A stretch of 64,000 nucleotides of DNA, from contig NC_079875.1 of NCBI RefSeq assembly GCF_029227915.1, positions 20,269,001 to 20,333,000 of the forward strand, written 5' to 3'. This DNA is from Hydractinia symbiolongicarpus (Eukaryota > Cnidaria > Hydrozoa > Anthoathecata > Hydractiniidae). The notes under the pieces are model-generated. The model was not told the origin of the DNA, did no database searches, and saw only the letters and a program-made list of their open reading frames with translations. Positions 1 through 9,911 of the stretch are shown piece after piece (positions within the stretch are counted from its first letter, which is position 1; the number at the start of each line of letters is the position of its first letter). Made by a program: the position numbers and the translations under genes.

Positions 1-45
1 TTTGATTCATTACAAGAAGTTGAAAACTATATACGCAAAATATAT

Positions 46-884
46 GTGTCCCCTGGTAAAGGAAGGTGTCTGGAAACTCAATATTTTAAAATACTGACAA
101 CTGAACAGATAACTGATAACATTATGCTTTCCGTTCGTAGAAAGAGAAAACTAGATCAAAACAAAAAGTACCGTAAATCCGAAAGAGGCCGAGCAAAGCA
201 AAGAGAGTCGACAAACACAGAAAAACAGAACGTGGCCAAGCTAAGATAAAAGAATCAATCAGCAAATATCAGAAAACAGGACAGGGTCAAGCTAAGCTAA
301 AAGAGTCAACAAACACTTATAGAAAAACAGAACATGGCCAAGCTAAGCTAAAAGAGTGTATAGGCAAATATCAAAAGACGGAACAAGGCCAAGCTAAGCT
401 AAGAGAGTCAATAGGCAAATATCAAAAGACAGAACAGGGCCAAGCTAGACTAAAAGCGTCGATAAGCAAATATAAAAAAACGGAACAGGACCAAGCGAGG
501 CAAAGGGATTCCATAACTAAATATCGTGAAACTGAGCAGGGTCAACAAACGCAAAGAATTGCAAAAAAACGACATGCAGCCCAAGAAGGTAAAACAACCA
601 AACGTAAGCGTTTTAACATTTTGCCCGATTCTAATGTAAAAATAAATCAATTTAAAGAATGCATTGAGAATGGACCATTTTATATTTGTGTCATATGTAA
701 TCGTTCTTTGTATAAGCGGTCAATTAAATTATTTCGCCATGTCGATTATACTGCCATTTCAGAAGAGCATTTTCGTTTCAGAATACAAAGTTTTGATGGC
801 AAAGAATATGTACAACATGCCATTCGAAACTTACGAAAGCTGTATCTAATAATCTTCAAATATTTGATCTCCCAGAATCAATGA
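46..884 (+). pseudogene. Helentron protein, N-terminal region (5' truncated by the window)
   Basis: Reading frame upstream of a rolling-circle replication initiator. The first 200 bases read in one frame and the rest, from about base 250, in another; the shift comes from a 4-base deletion inside one unit of a coding tandem repeat. After a basic, repeat-rich stretch the frame ends in a segment with paired cysteines (ICVIC, near 690-705), of the kind seen in front of the Rep domain in animal Helitrons. No start codon is supported because the 5' end lies outside the window. The role (DNA binding before the Rep domain) is inferred from position only. The Rep and helicase pieces follow on the same strand. 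Confidence 0.6.
154..557 (+). repeat. Coding 51-bp tandem repeat (17-residue units)
   Basis: Six units begin at 252, 303, 354, 405, 456 and 507, exactly 51 bases apart, each encoding a 17-residue lysine/glutamine-rich unit of the type KYQKTEQGQAKL. Two older units precede them. The unit starting at 205 is only 47 bases long, because TTAT is missing, and this is the frameshift that breaks the N-terminal reading frame. The exact 51-base register in the other units keeps the frame open. Confidence 0.85.
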
Positions 885-2217
885 CCACATTACGACGATT
901 GGAAAAAATCGTTATATCCAAAAGAATTTTATTTAAACGAATTGCAATAATGCCTAATCAGTGTCCCAAAATAAAAGGGGCAATCTGTAATGTTCCAATA
1001 AAAACTGATGAAATAAGCAATGTCTTACGAAGAGGAATGGATAATAATGGTGTAGTGCAAGTTGCGTTAAAGAAGAAACTCAATTTCAAATCTAACGTTT
1101 ACTTAGAGTCTGTAAGGCCAGATGCTATTCGAGAAGTCCTTCACGTTTATGAACACGTTGAAAGGAACTCCTGCATATTGGAAACGATTTCTTTTTGAAG
1201 TTTTGACTATGGTGAAACAGCTAGGACTTCCAACGTTTTTTATGACTTTGTCTTGTGCAGATTTAAGATGGAATGAACTGGTTAAAATCATCACTAAATT
1301 ACAAGGAAATGACATATCCGAAGAAGAAATCGACAATCTAAGTTACTATCAACGAACCGAGATTCTTAACAGTAATCCAGTTCTTTTAGCAAGACATTTC
1401 CAATACCGAGTCGAGACCTTTTTTAAAACCATAGTTGTCAACGGATCGTTAGGTATAGTAAACTACTATGCCATTAGAGTTGAATTTCAGGTAAGGGGTA
1501 GCCCACACATCCACTCTTTATTATGGGTTGTTAATGCAACGATTTTACGTAGCGATAATAAGAAAGAATATATTGCTTTTGTGGATAACATAGTTAAATG
1601 CCAGCTTCCGAATAAAGAAAGCAACCCAGTTCTTCACAAACTAGTTTCGACATATCAAACACATTCTCCTCCCAAATCTTGTCGTAAGTATAAAAACAAA
1701 AATTGTCGATACTCTTTCGGGAAATTTTTTACAGACCATACAATTGTCGCTGAGCCTTTACCTGACAACATCTCTAAGAAAGAAAGGGAAACACAGCTAA
1801 AGGAAAGGAAGATTATACTAGAAAGAGTAAAAAACTTACATAGATTCGAATTTGAATCCAAGATTAAACAATGTTCTGTATCCAAATGAACCTTATTATA
1901 CCCAACCAGGTACAATTGAAGAAATTCTTCAAAGTTTAGCCATTACAAAAGAAGAGTATGAAAACGCATTGAGCATATCCCCTGATAGTGGATTTCAAAT
2001 TCACTTTCGAAGGCTTCCAGATTCTTGTTTTATAAATAATTATTTTACTGAGGGCTTGATGGCATGGGAAGCCAACATAGACATTCAGCCTGTTCTTGAT
2101 TATTATAAAGCAGTGTCTTACATGTGTGCTTATTTATCTAAAGCTGAAGACGAATCTTCAGAAGCAATGAAAAAAGCAGCATCGCAAGTATTAGAAACCG
2201 GCGATATGTACAAATAA
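881..2217 (+). pseudogene. Helentron Rep (HUH/Y2 rolling-circle endonuclease), frameshifted
   Basis: Three overlapping frames (881-1198, 1122-1889, 1852-2217) together carry the Helitron_like_N/Rep region. The middle piece has a conserved block starting LGLPTFFMTLSCADLRW, then the metal-binding HUH motif as HIH (in RGSPHIHSLLW, near 1506). The last piece carries the tyrosine region (SYMCAYLSKAED, near 2125), where Helitrons place the strand-cleaving tyrosines. Established role of the family: nicking and joining single strands during rolling-circle transposition. Two frameshifts mean this copy cannot make the protein. Confidence 0.85.
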
Positions 2218-2252
2218 AATCAACTGCAAATGCGTATCGAAATCATCGCGAA

Positions 2253-2570
2253 ATGTCAGTTCAAGATGCAGTTGCTATTATAATGCCAGAAATATGGTTA
2301 CGAAAGACATTTCCAGCTGTAGTTTTTGCAAACAGTAACATTCCTGAGAAGAGATATAGGGTATGTCGTAACGAAGAAGAGATTTTAAGTTTGCCACCAG
2401 ATAGTACTGATATTTTTAAACGAAATGTGTTGAATAGATACATGGATAGAGCAAATCCAGAATTTAAAAGAAGGAGATACCCTATGTTGGAACAAATGTG
2501 TTATGCCGAGTTCTTTTCAAGCTACTCTATGAAAATAAAACCGAAACCAGAAGATAAAAATGACAGCTAA
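2253..2570 (+). pseudogene. Helentron linker between Rep and helicase
   Basis: Continues the Helentron protein between Rep and helicase, separated from both by frame breaks. It contains the RYMDRANPEF-type segment and a following MCYAEFFSSY segment that precede the helicase in many Helitron proteins. No catalytic motif is visible. It belongs with its neighbours by order, strand and spacing. Confidence 0.65.
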
Positions 2571-2639
2571 CCAGAAGTACTTGAAGAAATAATAGCTGAT
2601 ACTCTCATAGAATCTCCTTACCCGAAAAGGAGATTCCAT

Positions 2640-4769
2640 GTGAGTATGTCCTCAAAAGAAATGTTATCTTTACGAAAAGAAAAGTGTGTTCTAAGGTACC
2701 ATGTGCCTAGTCGAGAGAAAAATCCAGAAGGTTATGCACATCATTTGCTCTTTATGTTTTATCCTTTTCGCCAGGAAGCAGAATTGCTAAGCAAAAACTC
2801 GTGTACTTACTCAGAGAAATTATTAGAAAACGGTGTATTAGAAATTATTAATACAAATAAAAGAATATGCGAACCATTCGGTGAACTTGTTGAAGAAGCA
2901 ATGATAAATTTTCACACAAATGTAAATAATCTTGATTCCTTCGCTGAACAAGAAAATGACGATGTTTTTGATGAGATGAGCAATATAAATTACCATAGTA
3001 ATGACGAAGTTCCAAATGAAACCGAAAACGTCACAGTTATTGGGAAAAATTTTTCATCGGTTAGTAAACCTGAAATTTCTGATGACGAACTCCATGAAAA
3101 AATTCGAAAATTAAACGAAACTCAAAGGCAAATTTTTGAAGTCGTAAATGATTGGGTGAGAACTTACACAAAAAGCTTGGCATGTAACGCACACCATAAA
3201 ATTGAGCCAATTCACATCTTTCTAACAGGAAGTGCAAGTTGTGGAAAGTCACATTTGAAAAAAACAATTTCTGACATGCTAAATAAAGCACTTTCTTATC
3301 GTGCAGGGAACTTAGAAAAAGATAAGATTCTTATTCTGGCGCCAACTGGTGTTGCTGCTATCAATGTAGAGGAAAATACAATACATTCAGCCTTAGGTAT
3401 ACCAGTTGATAGAAGTTTTACTAAAAACATTTCTAAGTTGAGTGATGAAAAGAGATGCATGTTGCGAAATAAGCTTTCAGAGCTAAGCATTATCGTAATA
3501 GACGAAATCTCAATGGTTTCAAACAAGCTGCTGTTGCACATTCACCAACGGCTAACTGAAATATTTGGATGCGCAGGTGACATTCCATTTGCAGGAATAT
3601 CTGTTATAGCATGTGGGGATTTCTACCAACTTCCACCAATTCAAGCAAGACCAATTTATGCAGACTACAAAGATGTACTGTTAAATCTTTCGCATTGCTG
3701 GAAATATTTTAAGATTGCTGAACTAACAGGAGTTATGAGGCAGCGTGGTGATCAATGTTTGATTGAATTATTAAACAATATCAGAGTGGAAAACTTAGAA
3801 ACGCAACACGAAGATTTACTAAAATCTAAATTTATTTTTCAGAATGACCCAAACTACCCCAAGGATGCGATTCATATCTTTGCTGAAAACCAACCTGCCT
3901 CTGAACACAATAAAAAGATGCTAAACAGTATAGCCTCGGATGAAATAAATATCGAGGCCATTGACAAAATTCCAGAAAATATTCCTGTGTCAATGGTGCA
4001 AAAACTCCATAGCTGCACTCAAATGGAGACAGGTGGACTAGCTCAAAACCTTCTTTTAAAACTTAACGCGAGAGTCATGTTAACATCAAATATCGACATA
4101 TCAGATAAACTTATTAATGGACAGATTGGGACTGTTCATCATATAAAAACCGATGGATTAGGAAAAGTAACAAAAATATATTTAAGAATGGAAGACAAAA
4201 GTATAGGAGTTAAAACTATGAGAACAGATTCCTATGCTTTGCAAGAAAATGTTATTCCAATAAGCAGGATAGAAAAGGAAATCAAATTTAATAAACAGAA
4301 TCTAACTTCACCTACTATGAAGCGAATGCAATTCCCACTAATGCTGTCATGGGCTTGTACTATTCACAAGGTTCAAGGAAAAACGTTTGATAAAATTGTT
4401 GTTTGTTTTGATTTAACAAAGCAACGAGCCTTTCACGCAGGACAGATCTATGTTGCATTGAATCGAGTCACAGGCTTAGAGAGTTTATACTTAACGGGGA
4501 CATTTTCCAGATCAGCTATTAAATCAGACACACGAGCAACCGAGCAATACAATTATATGCGAGAACACTCAAAGTTGACATCAAAAGATACTGGCGTAAT
4601 CAGTGAAAATTCAATCATAGTAACTTTGCTTAATACAAGATCCTACAACAAACATAAAAATGATATTAAGTCCGATCGCGTTCTTAGCGATAGTGATTTA
4701 TTATGCCTAACAGAAACTCAGATACCATTTAATTCATACTGCGACACAAAACTAGATTACTTTATCTAA
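2640..4769 (+). pseudogene. Helentron PIF1-type helicase with start of a fused endonuclease
   Basis: Long open frame of 709 residues. Walker A appears as GSASCGKS (near 3230), followed by the PIF1 motif LAPTGVAA, Walker B as IVIDEISMV (near 3495), a GDFYQLPP motif (near 3618), and near the C-terminus the WACTIHKVQGKTFD and YVALNRVTGLESLYL motifs of SF1B helicases. All core helicase motifs are present and unbroken. The last 35 residues turn into DSDLLCLTETQ, the first motif of an APE-type endonuclease, then stop; the rest of that domain appears downstream. A helicase fused to an endonuclease marks the Helentron branch of Helitrons. Role: unwinding during rolling-circle transposition. Confidence 0.9.
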
Positions 4770-4955
4770 TTCCAAACAACAATGTGGATAGGTTTTCTAG
4801 TCTTTTAGTTGGTCATAATAAATAAATAAAATTATAGCATTGTCTGATATTGTAAAAATTCCAGGTGGTTTCAATAGAATGCTGTTAGTTTTCTACTTTT
4901 ATATCGTGAAAATTCTCTTAATTGAGATGAATCATTATACCTTATTCAACATTTT

Positions 4956-5207
4956 TTGGGAAACGAAATCGTTGATTTTATACTCGGAGATTTTAATGTA
5001 AATGCATTTAGTGACGAAAACTATTTCCTTGATTTTCTCAATGAATATAAACAAGTTGTAGCCTCTCCAACTCTTATATCCGGTTCACTTATTGACCACA
5101 TCTATGTCCATGAGAATGTTCTAAACACCTTTGAAGTCGAGACGCTCGTCAAAAATGTATATTTCAGTGATCATGACGCAGTCAGGCTTAGACTTTCTCT
5201 AACATGA
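4956..5207 (+). pseudogene. APE-type endonuclease fragment (Helentron C-terminus)
   Basis: Eighty-three residues with the endonuclease/exonuclease/phosphatase motifs LGDFNVNA and, at the end, SDHDAVRLRL, with an internal DHIYV. The first motif of the domain (LLCLTETQ) is at the end of the helicase frame about 200 bases upstream, so the domain is split. The bases from 4770 to 4955 are decayed and hold no readable gene. The fragment ends about 110 bases before the terminal repeat of the first Polinton. Confidence 0.8.
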
Positions 5208-5317
5208 TGTTTACGGAATCTTCTAGAAGGGCTACTTCAAATCAATTTCATCCTTGGAACGACAAATATTTACGCTGGGTTTACTTTATTGTTTTCTTTT
5301 TCTTTTTAAACTTGTTA

Positions 5318-5385
5318 ATTATCGAGGGAATTCCCAAGTTCCACAAATCATGTAACCATCACACGAAAATATGCTGACATCAACA
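5318..5385 (+). repeat. Left terminal inverted repeat of Polinton copy 1
   Basis: Begins ATTATCGAGGGAATTCC and runs to ATGCTGACATCA. It matches the reverse complement of 17294-17360 with only a few differences. The next about 60 bases (to 5447) are also related to the inner end sequence of copy 3 at 48160-48225. Confidence 0.9.
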
Positions 5386-5448
5386 AAATCCTACGCATGC
5401 GCGATAGCGACTAACGGAAATATTGGTGACATCAACAAAAATAGAGAT

Positions 5449-5574
5449 ATCTATACGCAGGAAGTGAACAAGCTGGCACTCAATAGGGCAGATGGCAAGC
5501 GGGTCGTACAAGCGGACCAGATCACAACGCTCGTCGTGGGTCATTATCGCTTAGCGGCTAAGGAGAGAAAGTAA
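5449..5574 (+). pseudogene. DNA polymerase B, C-terminal remnant (copy 1)
   Basis: Only the last 41 residues of the polymerase remain, starting IYTQEVNKLALNRAD and matching the end of the copy 3 polymerase nearly residue for residue. They follow the terminal repeat directly, so all earlier domains were lost in one deletion with its breakpoint near 5447. The stop codon is directly followed by the ATG of the next gene. Confidence 0.85.
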
Positions 5575-6138
5575 ATGGACGTTGTGTTACTAATCGCTGT
5601 GCTACTGCCATACGTCTTGATCATCTTCGGTTGTTTGAGATATAGACGACTAATAATAAAGATGTCTGAATTAGCTGAAATTTTTGATGTTGTTGATACT
5701 CCCGCAGAAGCATTTGAGCAACGCGAAAAACCTATAGACAAACGTCAGGCTTTGAAAGATGCTATTCGCAAAGGCAAGGCCCACCTCCTCCCAAAGAAAT
5801 GTACAGAGGCTTTCATCGATAAATCATCGGATGATGTCATCGACAGAATACATACTGACTACATCCAGCGTGAAATCCAGGAAAAAGGCGAGAAAACAGC
5901 AACGCGATAAGCATGTACACCAAGGCTATAAGTAACGTAGTGCCCCTCGATAGCCCCGAAGGCTTGAGGCAAGATATCTCGGAGGACTCCATTATCAGGG
6001 ATAGTATGGCTGACTTGGGCATACTGGTATATTCCGCTTTCGGAAAGCTCCTAGCACCTCGTTGCAGCACATACCCTTAATCATACACAGCTCTCAACGT
6101 CCAATGTAGTTGAAGAGAGAAGGTTGATGAATAACTAG
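5575..6138 (+). pseudogene. N-terminally anchored membrane protein (about 209 aa in copy 3), frameshifted
   Basis: Starts with one hydrophobic helix (VVLLIAVLLPYVLIIFGCL) and a basic stop-transfer run, then a soluble domain with IFDVVDTPAEA and KPIDKRQALKDAIRKGK. The copy 3 version (59218-59847) is intact at 209 residues. Here the frame breaks near 5905 and again near 6060. Present in all three copies directly after the polymerase. Family unknown to me. A virion membrane or internal protein is possible from its place among structural genes, but this is inference. Confidence 0.7.
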
Positions 6139-6144
6139 AAAACA

Positions 6145-6777
6145 ATGGGAAATAGTCTATCAAAGATACGATTGGACAATTGTGAATTATATAAAAGAAT
6201 AAACGGCGTGGCTACCACTTTATGCAAACTCCCGACCATGCGCTATTCGGTTTGGTGCGACATGGTTAGTGACCTGGGTGTGCACGATTTAGAAATCCTG
6301 ACACCGGCAGCTGATCGTTTTCCACCGCACGTGTGTATTTTAGAGAGGAGAGCATATACAGGTAGATGTCCCCAAAGGTATGCTAGTGGGAAGTGGTTTT
6401 ATAAATCTCGAGACTTAGACGAAGTTCAACTACAAGAAGTAACAGTCATAACAAAGCCAGCAAAGCACCCAGGGAGAGTCGCGTGGGGTCACAAATTGGT
6501 GGCACTGAAGAAGGAAAGAATGAAACTGAAGCAACAAGAGGGCACAGTAGAATCTACAGTCAAAACTTCTTCTGGAGGCACTTCTATACAGTCAGGCAGT
6601 GTATACATTGGTGGAGGCCCTGTCGTATTTGCTTGCATGGCAGCAGGTGTCTACTACCTCATAAGCAGCCCGCAGCGAATCAACAGCCTGCTGAAACACG
6701 TGCACCGGAGCAGCCTCAGCCTTCAAAGCCCTCATCCCAGCCCGATACCGACTTTTTTCACATGCGATAATCTATAA
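6145..6777 (+). pseudogene. Fused reading frame of two small Polinton genes: MGN-type protein plus single-helix protein
   Basis: The first about 90 residues match the separate copy 3 gene at 58980-59258: a start of MGNSLSKI, a plausible N-myristoylation signal, and a shared LEILTPAADRFPP block. After about residue 93 the frame runs on into a homologue of the next gene, with its QEVTVITKPAKHPGRVA block and a glycine-rich membrane helix. In copy 3 these are two genes, so the fusion here is secondary. The C-terminal tail is also out of frame: the other copies end in a DxFKM-type tail, found here in the +1 frame (to 6770). Functions unknown. Confidence 0.6.
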
Positions 6778-6782
6778 TATAA

Positions 6783-7033
6783 ATGAGTTCTAACGTTACA
6801 CCGCAACAGAAGGAGATTATAGACACTGTATATGAAACAGTCGTGCACCTAGGCTTTACATTCGCTTACGCCATGGCCGGGAAAAAATTCCGCGGTATCT
6901 CGAGCCCCGCACCAAGATGGATACTAACGATGTGATGAAGATGGTGGTATACTTCACAGCAGGACGGGGAAGCCGTGAAATGGCCGTAGCAAAAGGGTGG
7001 ATTCCCGCCTCCATAGTACCAAAGCCTAAGTAA
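6783..7033 (+). pseudogene. 81-aa conserved Polinton protein, frameshifted
   Basis: Homologue of the intact 81-residue gene at 41617-41862. Shared features are a TPQ-KEIIDxxYETVV start, a GFTFAYAMAGK helix and a REMAVxKGWIPASIVPK end. A single-base shift near 6910 truncates this copy at an early stop; the rest of the protein lies in the next frame. The ATG is preceded by AATATAA. Function unknown; alternating amphipathic helices, no catalytic motif. Confidence 0.75.
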
Positions 7034-7076
7034 GTACATCCAAGGTTTCTGTCTGCCCAAGGCAGATAGAATAAAT

Positions 7077-7660
7077 ATGACTCTCGATGTAGTGATTCAA
7101 CCCCATGCCACGATTTTCACGGGACCTACCTCGTGTGGGAAGACTCGGCGTGTACTCGATCTACTGGAGAACGAGTACAAGCACCACTATCTTTATATCG
7201 TAATCCTCTGTCCCACTATCCGCTGGAACAAGACCTACCTCGATAGAGCATCGCTTTGAAAGTATGACTAATCGAACCCAAAGACCAGTTGTTCGACTGG
7301 ATCGAGCAACTATCGAAGCTCCTGGCAGGGGGAGAGATTCTGTTCATTGTTGGAGATCTTATAGCGGATGAGAGCCTGGATAAGAAGCGTCAACCCCTGC
7401 TTGAGCTGGCCGTCAGTGGGAGACATCGAAAGCATAGCCTCTGGCTCTTAACACAGTTTTACACGGTCTTGCCAAGAAATCTCCGTCGGCAGAAGAAGCA
7501 GCTGTTCATGTGGTACCCGCACGTACGCAGCGATATGAAGCTGGTGGATGAAGAAACCAACAGGGATTGGGAAGGGATCAAGACCCAGCTGAGGAAATCT
7601 AAGTATGCGTGCTTGTATGTGAGATTGGAACACCCCAGGACCTGGAAAATTTTGGAGTAG
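7077..7660 (+). pseudogene. A32-like packaging ATPase (FtsK/HerA superfamily), frameshifted
   Basis: The N-terminal half (7077-7259) holds a Walker A GPTSCGKT. After a frameshift near 7258 the second half (to 7660) carries the Walker B strand as ILFIVGDLIAD and then the block SGRHRKHSLWLLTQFYTVLPRNLRRQ, split here as the conserved arginine/glutamine-rich region of A32-type ATPases. Known family role: driving DNA into preformed capsids in Polintons, virophages and large DNA viruses. The same gene is present, also broken, in copies 2 and 3. In other copies the Walker B position reads IIDDMIA, so the VGDLIA here may itself be a mutation. Confidence 0.85.
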
Positions 7661-7705
7661 CACTGTCCACACCCAACTAGTTGCAATTACTCCAAAAAGT
7701 ACAAG

Positions 7706-7924
7706 ATGAAAAATACCGTTGAGTCCAAGATAAATCGTCTTTTTAGAGCCCTTCCAGCCCGTTTTCGAAACACCCACCAGCAGCTTGGAAATAACAAAGG
7801 CAATCCTAACGATATCTTCATCTCCCTTGAAGGACTCAAGTGGATGGAAAGTAATACAAGGGACCCCGATATTCTAGGTAGACTGCGGGCACTTATAGAT
7901 GTATATAGCACGACGTCTCATTAG
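7706..7924 (+). CDS. Hypothetical 72-aa basic protein (copy 1)
   Basis: Intact short frame between ATPase and Bro-like gene, rich in arginine and lysine, with no motif I recognise. The copy 3 position is occupied by a different small protein, a coiled coil plus one membrane helix at 57419-57613, so this slot seems variable. It is in the same direction as the upstream gene cluster, 45 bases after the ATPase stop. Confidence 0.4.
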   Translation: MKNTVESKINRLFRALPARFRNTHQQLGNNKGNPNDIFISLEGLKWMESNTRDPDILGRLRALIDVYSTTSH

Positions 7925-8050
7925 ATGGTGCCCTGGGGTAAGGTAGGTATCAAGGTGAACCTAAAATAAAAATCCTCATGATGCTTTCGTAATGTTGGAC
8001 GAAGCCTTGGAGATCTTCGTCGTTCTAGAAAGCCCAAAGCCGTCGAGCTT

Positions 8051-8545
8051 ATGTGGTGGCTAGGGAAAAAAGGTGTTGAAAATTTGCAGGATGAGGTCAG
8101 GGAGCAGCGTAAGATAGTCGAAGAGCAACGCAAAACCATCGAGGCCAGAGATATTGCCGTTACCATGCTGGAGGACGATCTTGAAGAGAGGGACGAAGAA
8201 ATCATTGAACTACGAGGGAAATATGTCCCCCAGGGATGCCCGTACAAGAATATGCTCTGCGTTGTTAAGAAGAGTAATCCTCACGAGCGTGGAAAGAAAG
8301 GTAAGCATCCCTACTATATGATCAGATGTCAGCGCATACGGCTGGGCAAGAGCATGGGTATGCTGATGACAAAATACCCCGAGAGCACTATAATCGGGAG
8401 ATGTGACGACCCAAATGCCGTGCATACGTGGAAGCGTTTTAGAGACAACACTCTGGGTGCTGCGAACTCTTACAAAAACTACTTTACCCTACCTAATAAT
8501 GATACGCGTGAATTGTTCGAGGAAAAGTTCGACATCGATCTATAA
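8051..8545 (+). pseudogene. Bro-family protein, C-terminal DUF3627-like part (copy 1)
   Basis: A coiled-coil stretch (about residues 10-60), then a domain with YYMIRCQRIRLGKSMGMLM and a FxDIDL end, resembling the C-terminal domain that follows Bro-N/MSV199 domains in insect and large DNA viruses. The N-terminal Bro-N domain is not upstream. A scrap of it lies downstream at about 8636, so the gene has been rearranged. Copies 2 and 3 have the Bro-N half in front, with the same last residues (RxLFExxFDID). Established family role is poorly defined (DNA binding or regulatory); function here is inference. Confidence 0.6.
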
Positions 8546-8557
8546 ATATCAACTGAG

Positions 8558-8582
8558 CAAGTTGCCCGCTGCGGGCAACTTG
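8558..8582. terminator. Perfect hairpin after the Bro-like stop codon
   Basis: Twelve-base arms (CAAGTTGCCCGC and its complement) around one base, 13 bases after the stop at 8545. Related hairpins with different stem sequence are found at the corresponding place in copy 3 (56751-56773). I propose a 3'-end signal like the hairpins at the ends of giant-virus transcripts; that function is inferred. Confidence 0.55.
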
Positions 8583-8585
8583 GTG

Positions 8586-8780
8586 AAATGACCCTCGGAC
8601 TCGAGAAATTTATCACTCTTTAACATGCTCCGGAGAAGCATAAAATGCGGCTGGGTGACGCTATTACCGAACTCCTGGAGGTACTTATATCCAAGTACCT
8701 ACACCCAGACACGGTGTACTCAGATCTGAGTACACCCAAGTAGACACAGTTTTACTGACGGAACCAGGAGCCACGTGGTC
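8586..8780. pseudogene. Scraps of integrase tail (minus) and Bro-N domain (plus)
   Basis: Bases 8590-8632 on the minus strand repeat the last codons and 3' flank of the integrase gene. Bases from about 8636 on the plus strand read KMRLGDAITELLEVL followed by SKYLHPDTV, the start of a Bro-N domain as in copies 2 and 3, and then break off. This is a duplicated junction of the convergent integrase and Bro genes. A GTACTCAGATCTGAGTAC palindrome near 8728 recurs in copy 3 near 57234. Confidence 0.6.
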
Positions 8781-8784
8781 AAAA

Positions 8785-8817
8785 TTGATATGTGTCGGTG
8801 GCACCGACACATATCAA
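8785..8817. terminator. Perfect 16-bp-arm hairpin at the integrase 3' end
   Basis: Arms TTGATATGTGTCGGTG and its exact complement around a single G. It lies about 60 bases past the integrase stop on the minus strand. Copy 3 has the same hairpin at 56507-56539 with one mismatch. Confidence 0.6.
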
Positions 8818-8823
8818 ACTGGG

Positions 8824-8848
8824 CGGTTCGCCCGTAGCGGGCGAACCG
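8824..8848. terminator. Second hairpin at the integrase 3' end
   Basis: Eleven-base perfect arms (CGGTTCGCCCG and complement) with a TAG loop, about 28 bases past the integrase stop. Together with 8785-8817 it forms a double hairpin between two convergent genes. Confidence 0.6.
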
Positions 8849-8875
8849 GTGAAATGGCCATCTGGCTCGAGAAAG

Positions 8876-9886
8876 TTACCACTCTTTAACATGTTCCGGA
8901 GGTACTTCAACATCCTCTGGTATTAGCATCAAATCCTCTGCCACAAAGCTTCGATCAGGCCCATCAGCCAAATAGTACAGGAGACGGATACCACTCACAA
9001 TACGGTCGAGTCTATACGTCTTTTTGCTCCACCAAGCGTCCGTTGCACGTCTTTTAGCATCACCATGCTCTTTGCCGGGTTGCAGGAGGTACAAGTAGAG
9101 ACCATCATCGGGTAACGGTTTCTCATCATGCCTTTCCTCGCCTTGCGGTACCTTCTCAAGTTTGATGGCCTCGCTTGGCTTCATACCAATCATGGCGGTC
9201 TTGGTGTTGTTCAAACTCTTCATGATTATGTACAAGTGTTTAACCCATGTACTACTCTGTTCGTCAGAGACAAGCTCTTGCGCATCTTGAGGTTTGAAGA
9301 GCCTTTCCGCAAGCCCCTTGTTATACGATTCGACGAACGCCGTGAAGGTGTAGTGGTATTTGGTAGCTGCGCGCTTGATCTCCCCTTTGTTTTCTAGCAG
9401 CTTGCTCACTACCAGCTTGCTCACGTCTGACTTGAACTCACTGCCGTTATCGCACTGGAATATACTCGGATAACGCAGAGATCCAGCTTTGTATATGTCC
9501 TTGAGCATTTCAGCGAATTCGCTAGCTTTTGTCGTTCTGAAGGGTCTCGCTACCTTATACCTCGAAGCAACGTCGATGCCCGTGAGGACGTATTTATAGG
9601 TCTTTTCATAGACTTTATCGTGAGGCATATAGAGCAAATCAAATTGATGCATTTCATTAGGCTTTGTGATGGTGAAATGCGGATAATTGATGCGCTTGGG
9701 CCCTCGAATATGACGGAGCCAAGCAAGTTGACGAGTCAACCAATGAGTAACACGCTTCTTAGAGAAACTACTCTGCTCGGAGAGTAGTTTGATCGCCTTG
9801 CGCCCAGTCCAGAGATGTTTCGGAGAGTAGTAGATTTGACTTAGCTTTTCAGCTTCCTCTTCTGTGGGGATATGTGCTTTCGACAT
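8876..9886 (-). CDS. Polinton integrase (retroviral-type, DDE)
   Basis: Open frame of 336 residues from the ATG at 9886, chosen over the longer start at 9940 because copies 2 and 3 begin at the equivalent methionine, each just after AATAAA. First catalytic Asp in HQFDLLYMPHD, second in FQCDNGSEF, Glu in FVESYNKG. The second Asp to Glu spacing is 39 here against 35 in copy 3, because of a small in-frame duplication that reads SKLVVSKLL. A C-terminal chromodomain-like basic/aromatic region follows. Known family role: insertion of the element. It is the longest unbroken gene of copy 1, though the altered spacing may disable it. Confidence 0.85.
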   Translation of the reverse strand: MSKAHIPTEEEAEKLSQIYYSPKHLWTGRKAIKLLSEQSSFSKKRVTHWLTRQLAWLRHIRGPKRINYPHFTITKPNEMHQFDLLYMPHDKVYEKTYKYVLTGIDVASRYKVARPFRTTKASEFAEMLKDIYKAGSLRYPSIFQCDNGSEFKSDVSKLVVSKLLENKGEIKRAATKYHYTFTAFVESYNKGLAERLFKPQDAQELVSDEQSSTWVKHLYIIMKSLNNTKTAMIGMKPSEAIKLEKVPQGEERHDEKPLPDDGLYLYLLQPGKEHGDAKRRATDAWWSKKTYRLDRIVSGIRLLYYLADGPDRSFVAEDLMLIPEDVEVPPEHVKEW

Positions 9887-9911
9887 GTTTATTACATATC
9901 GAAAACGTTCT

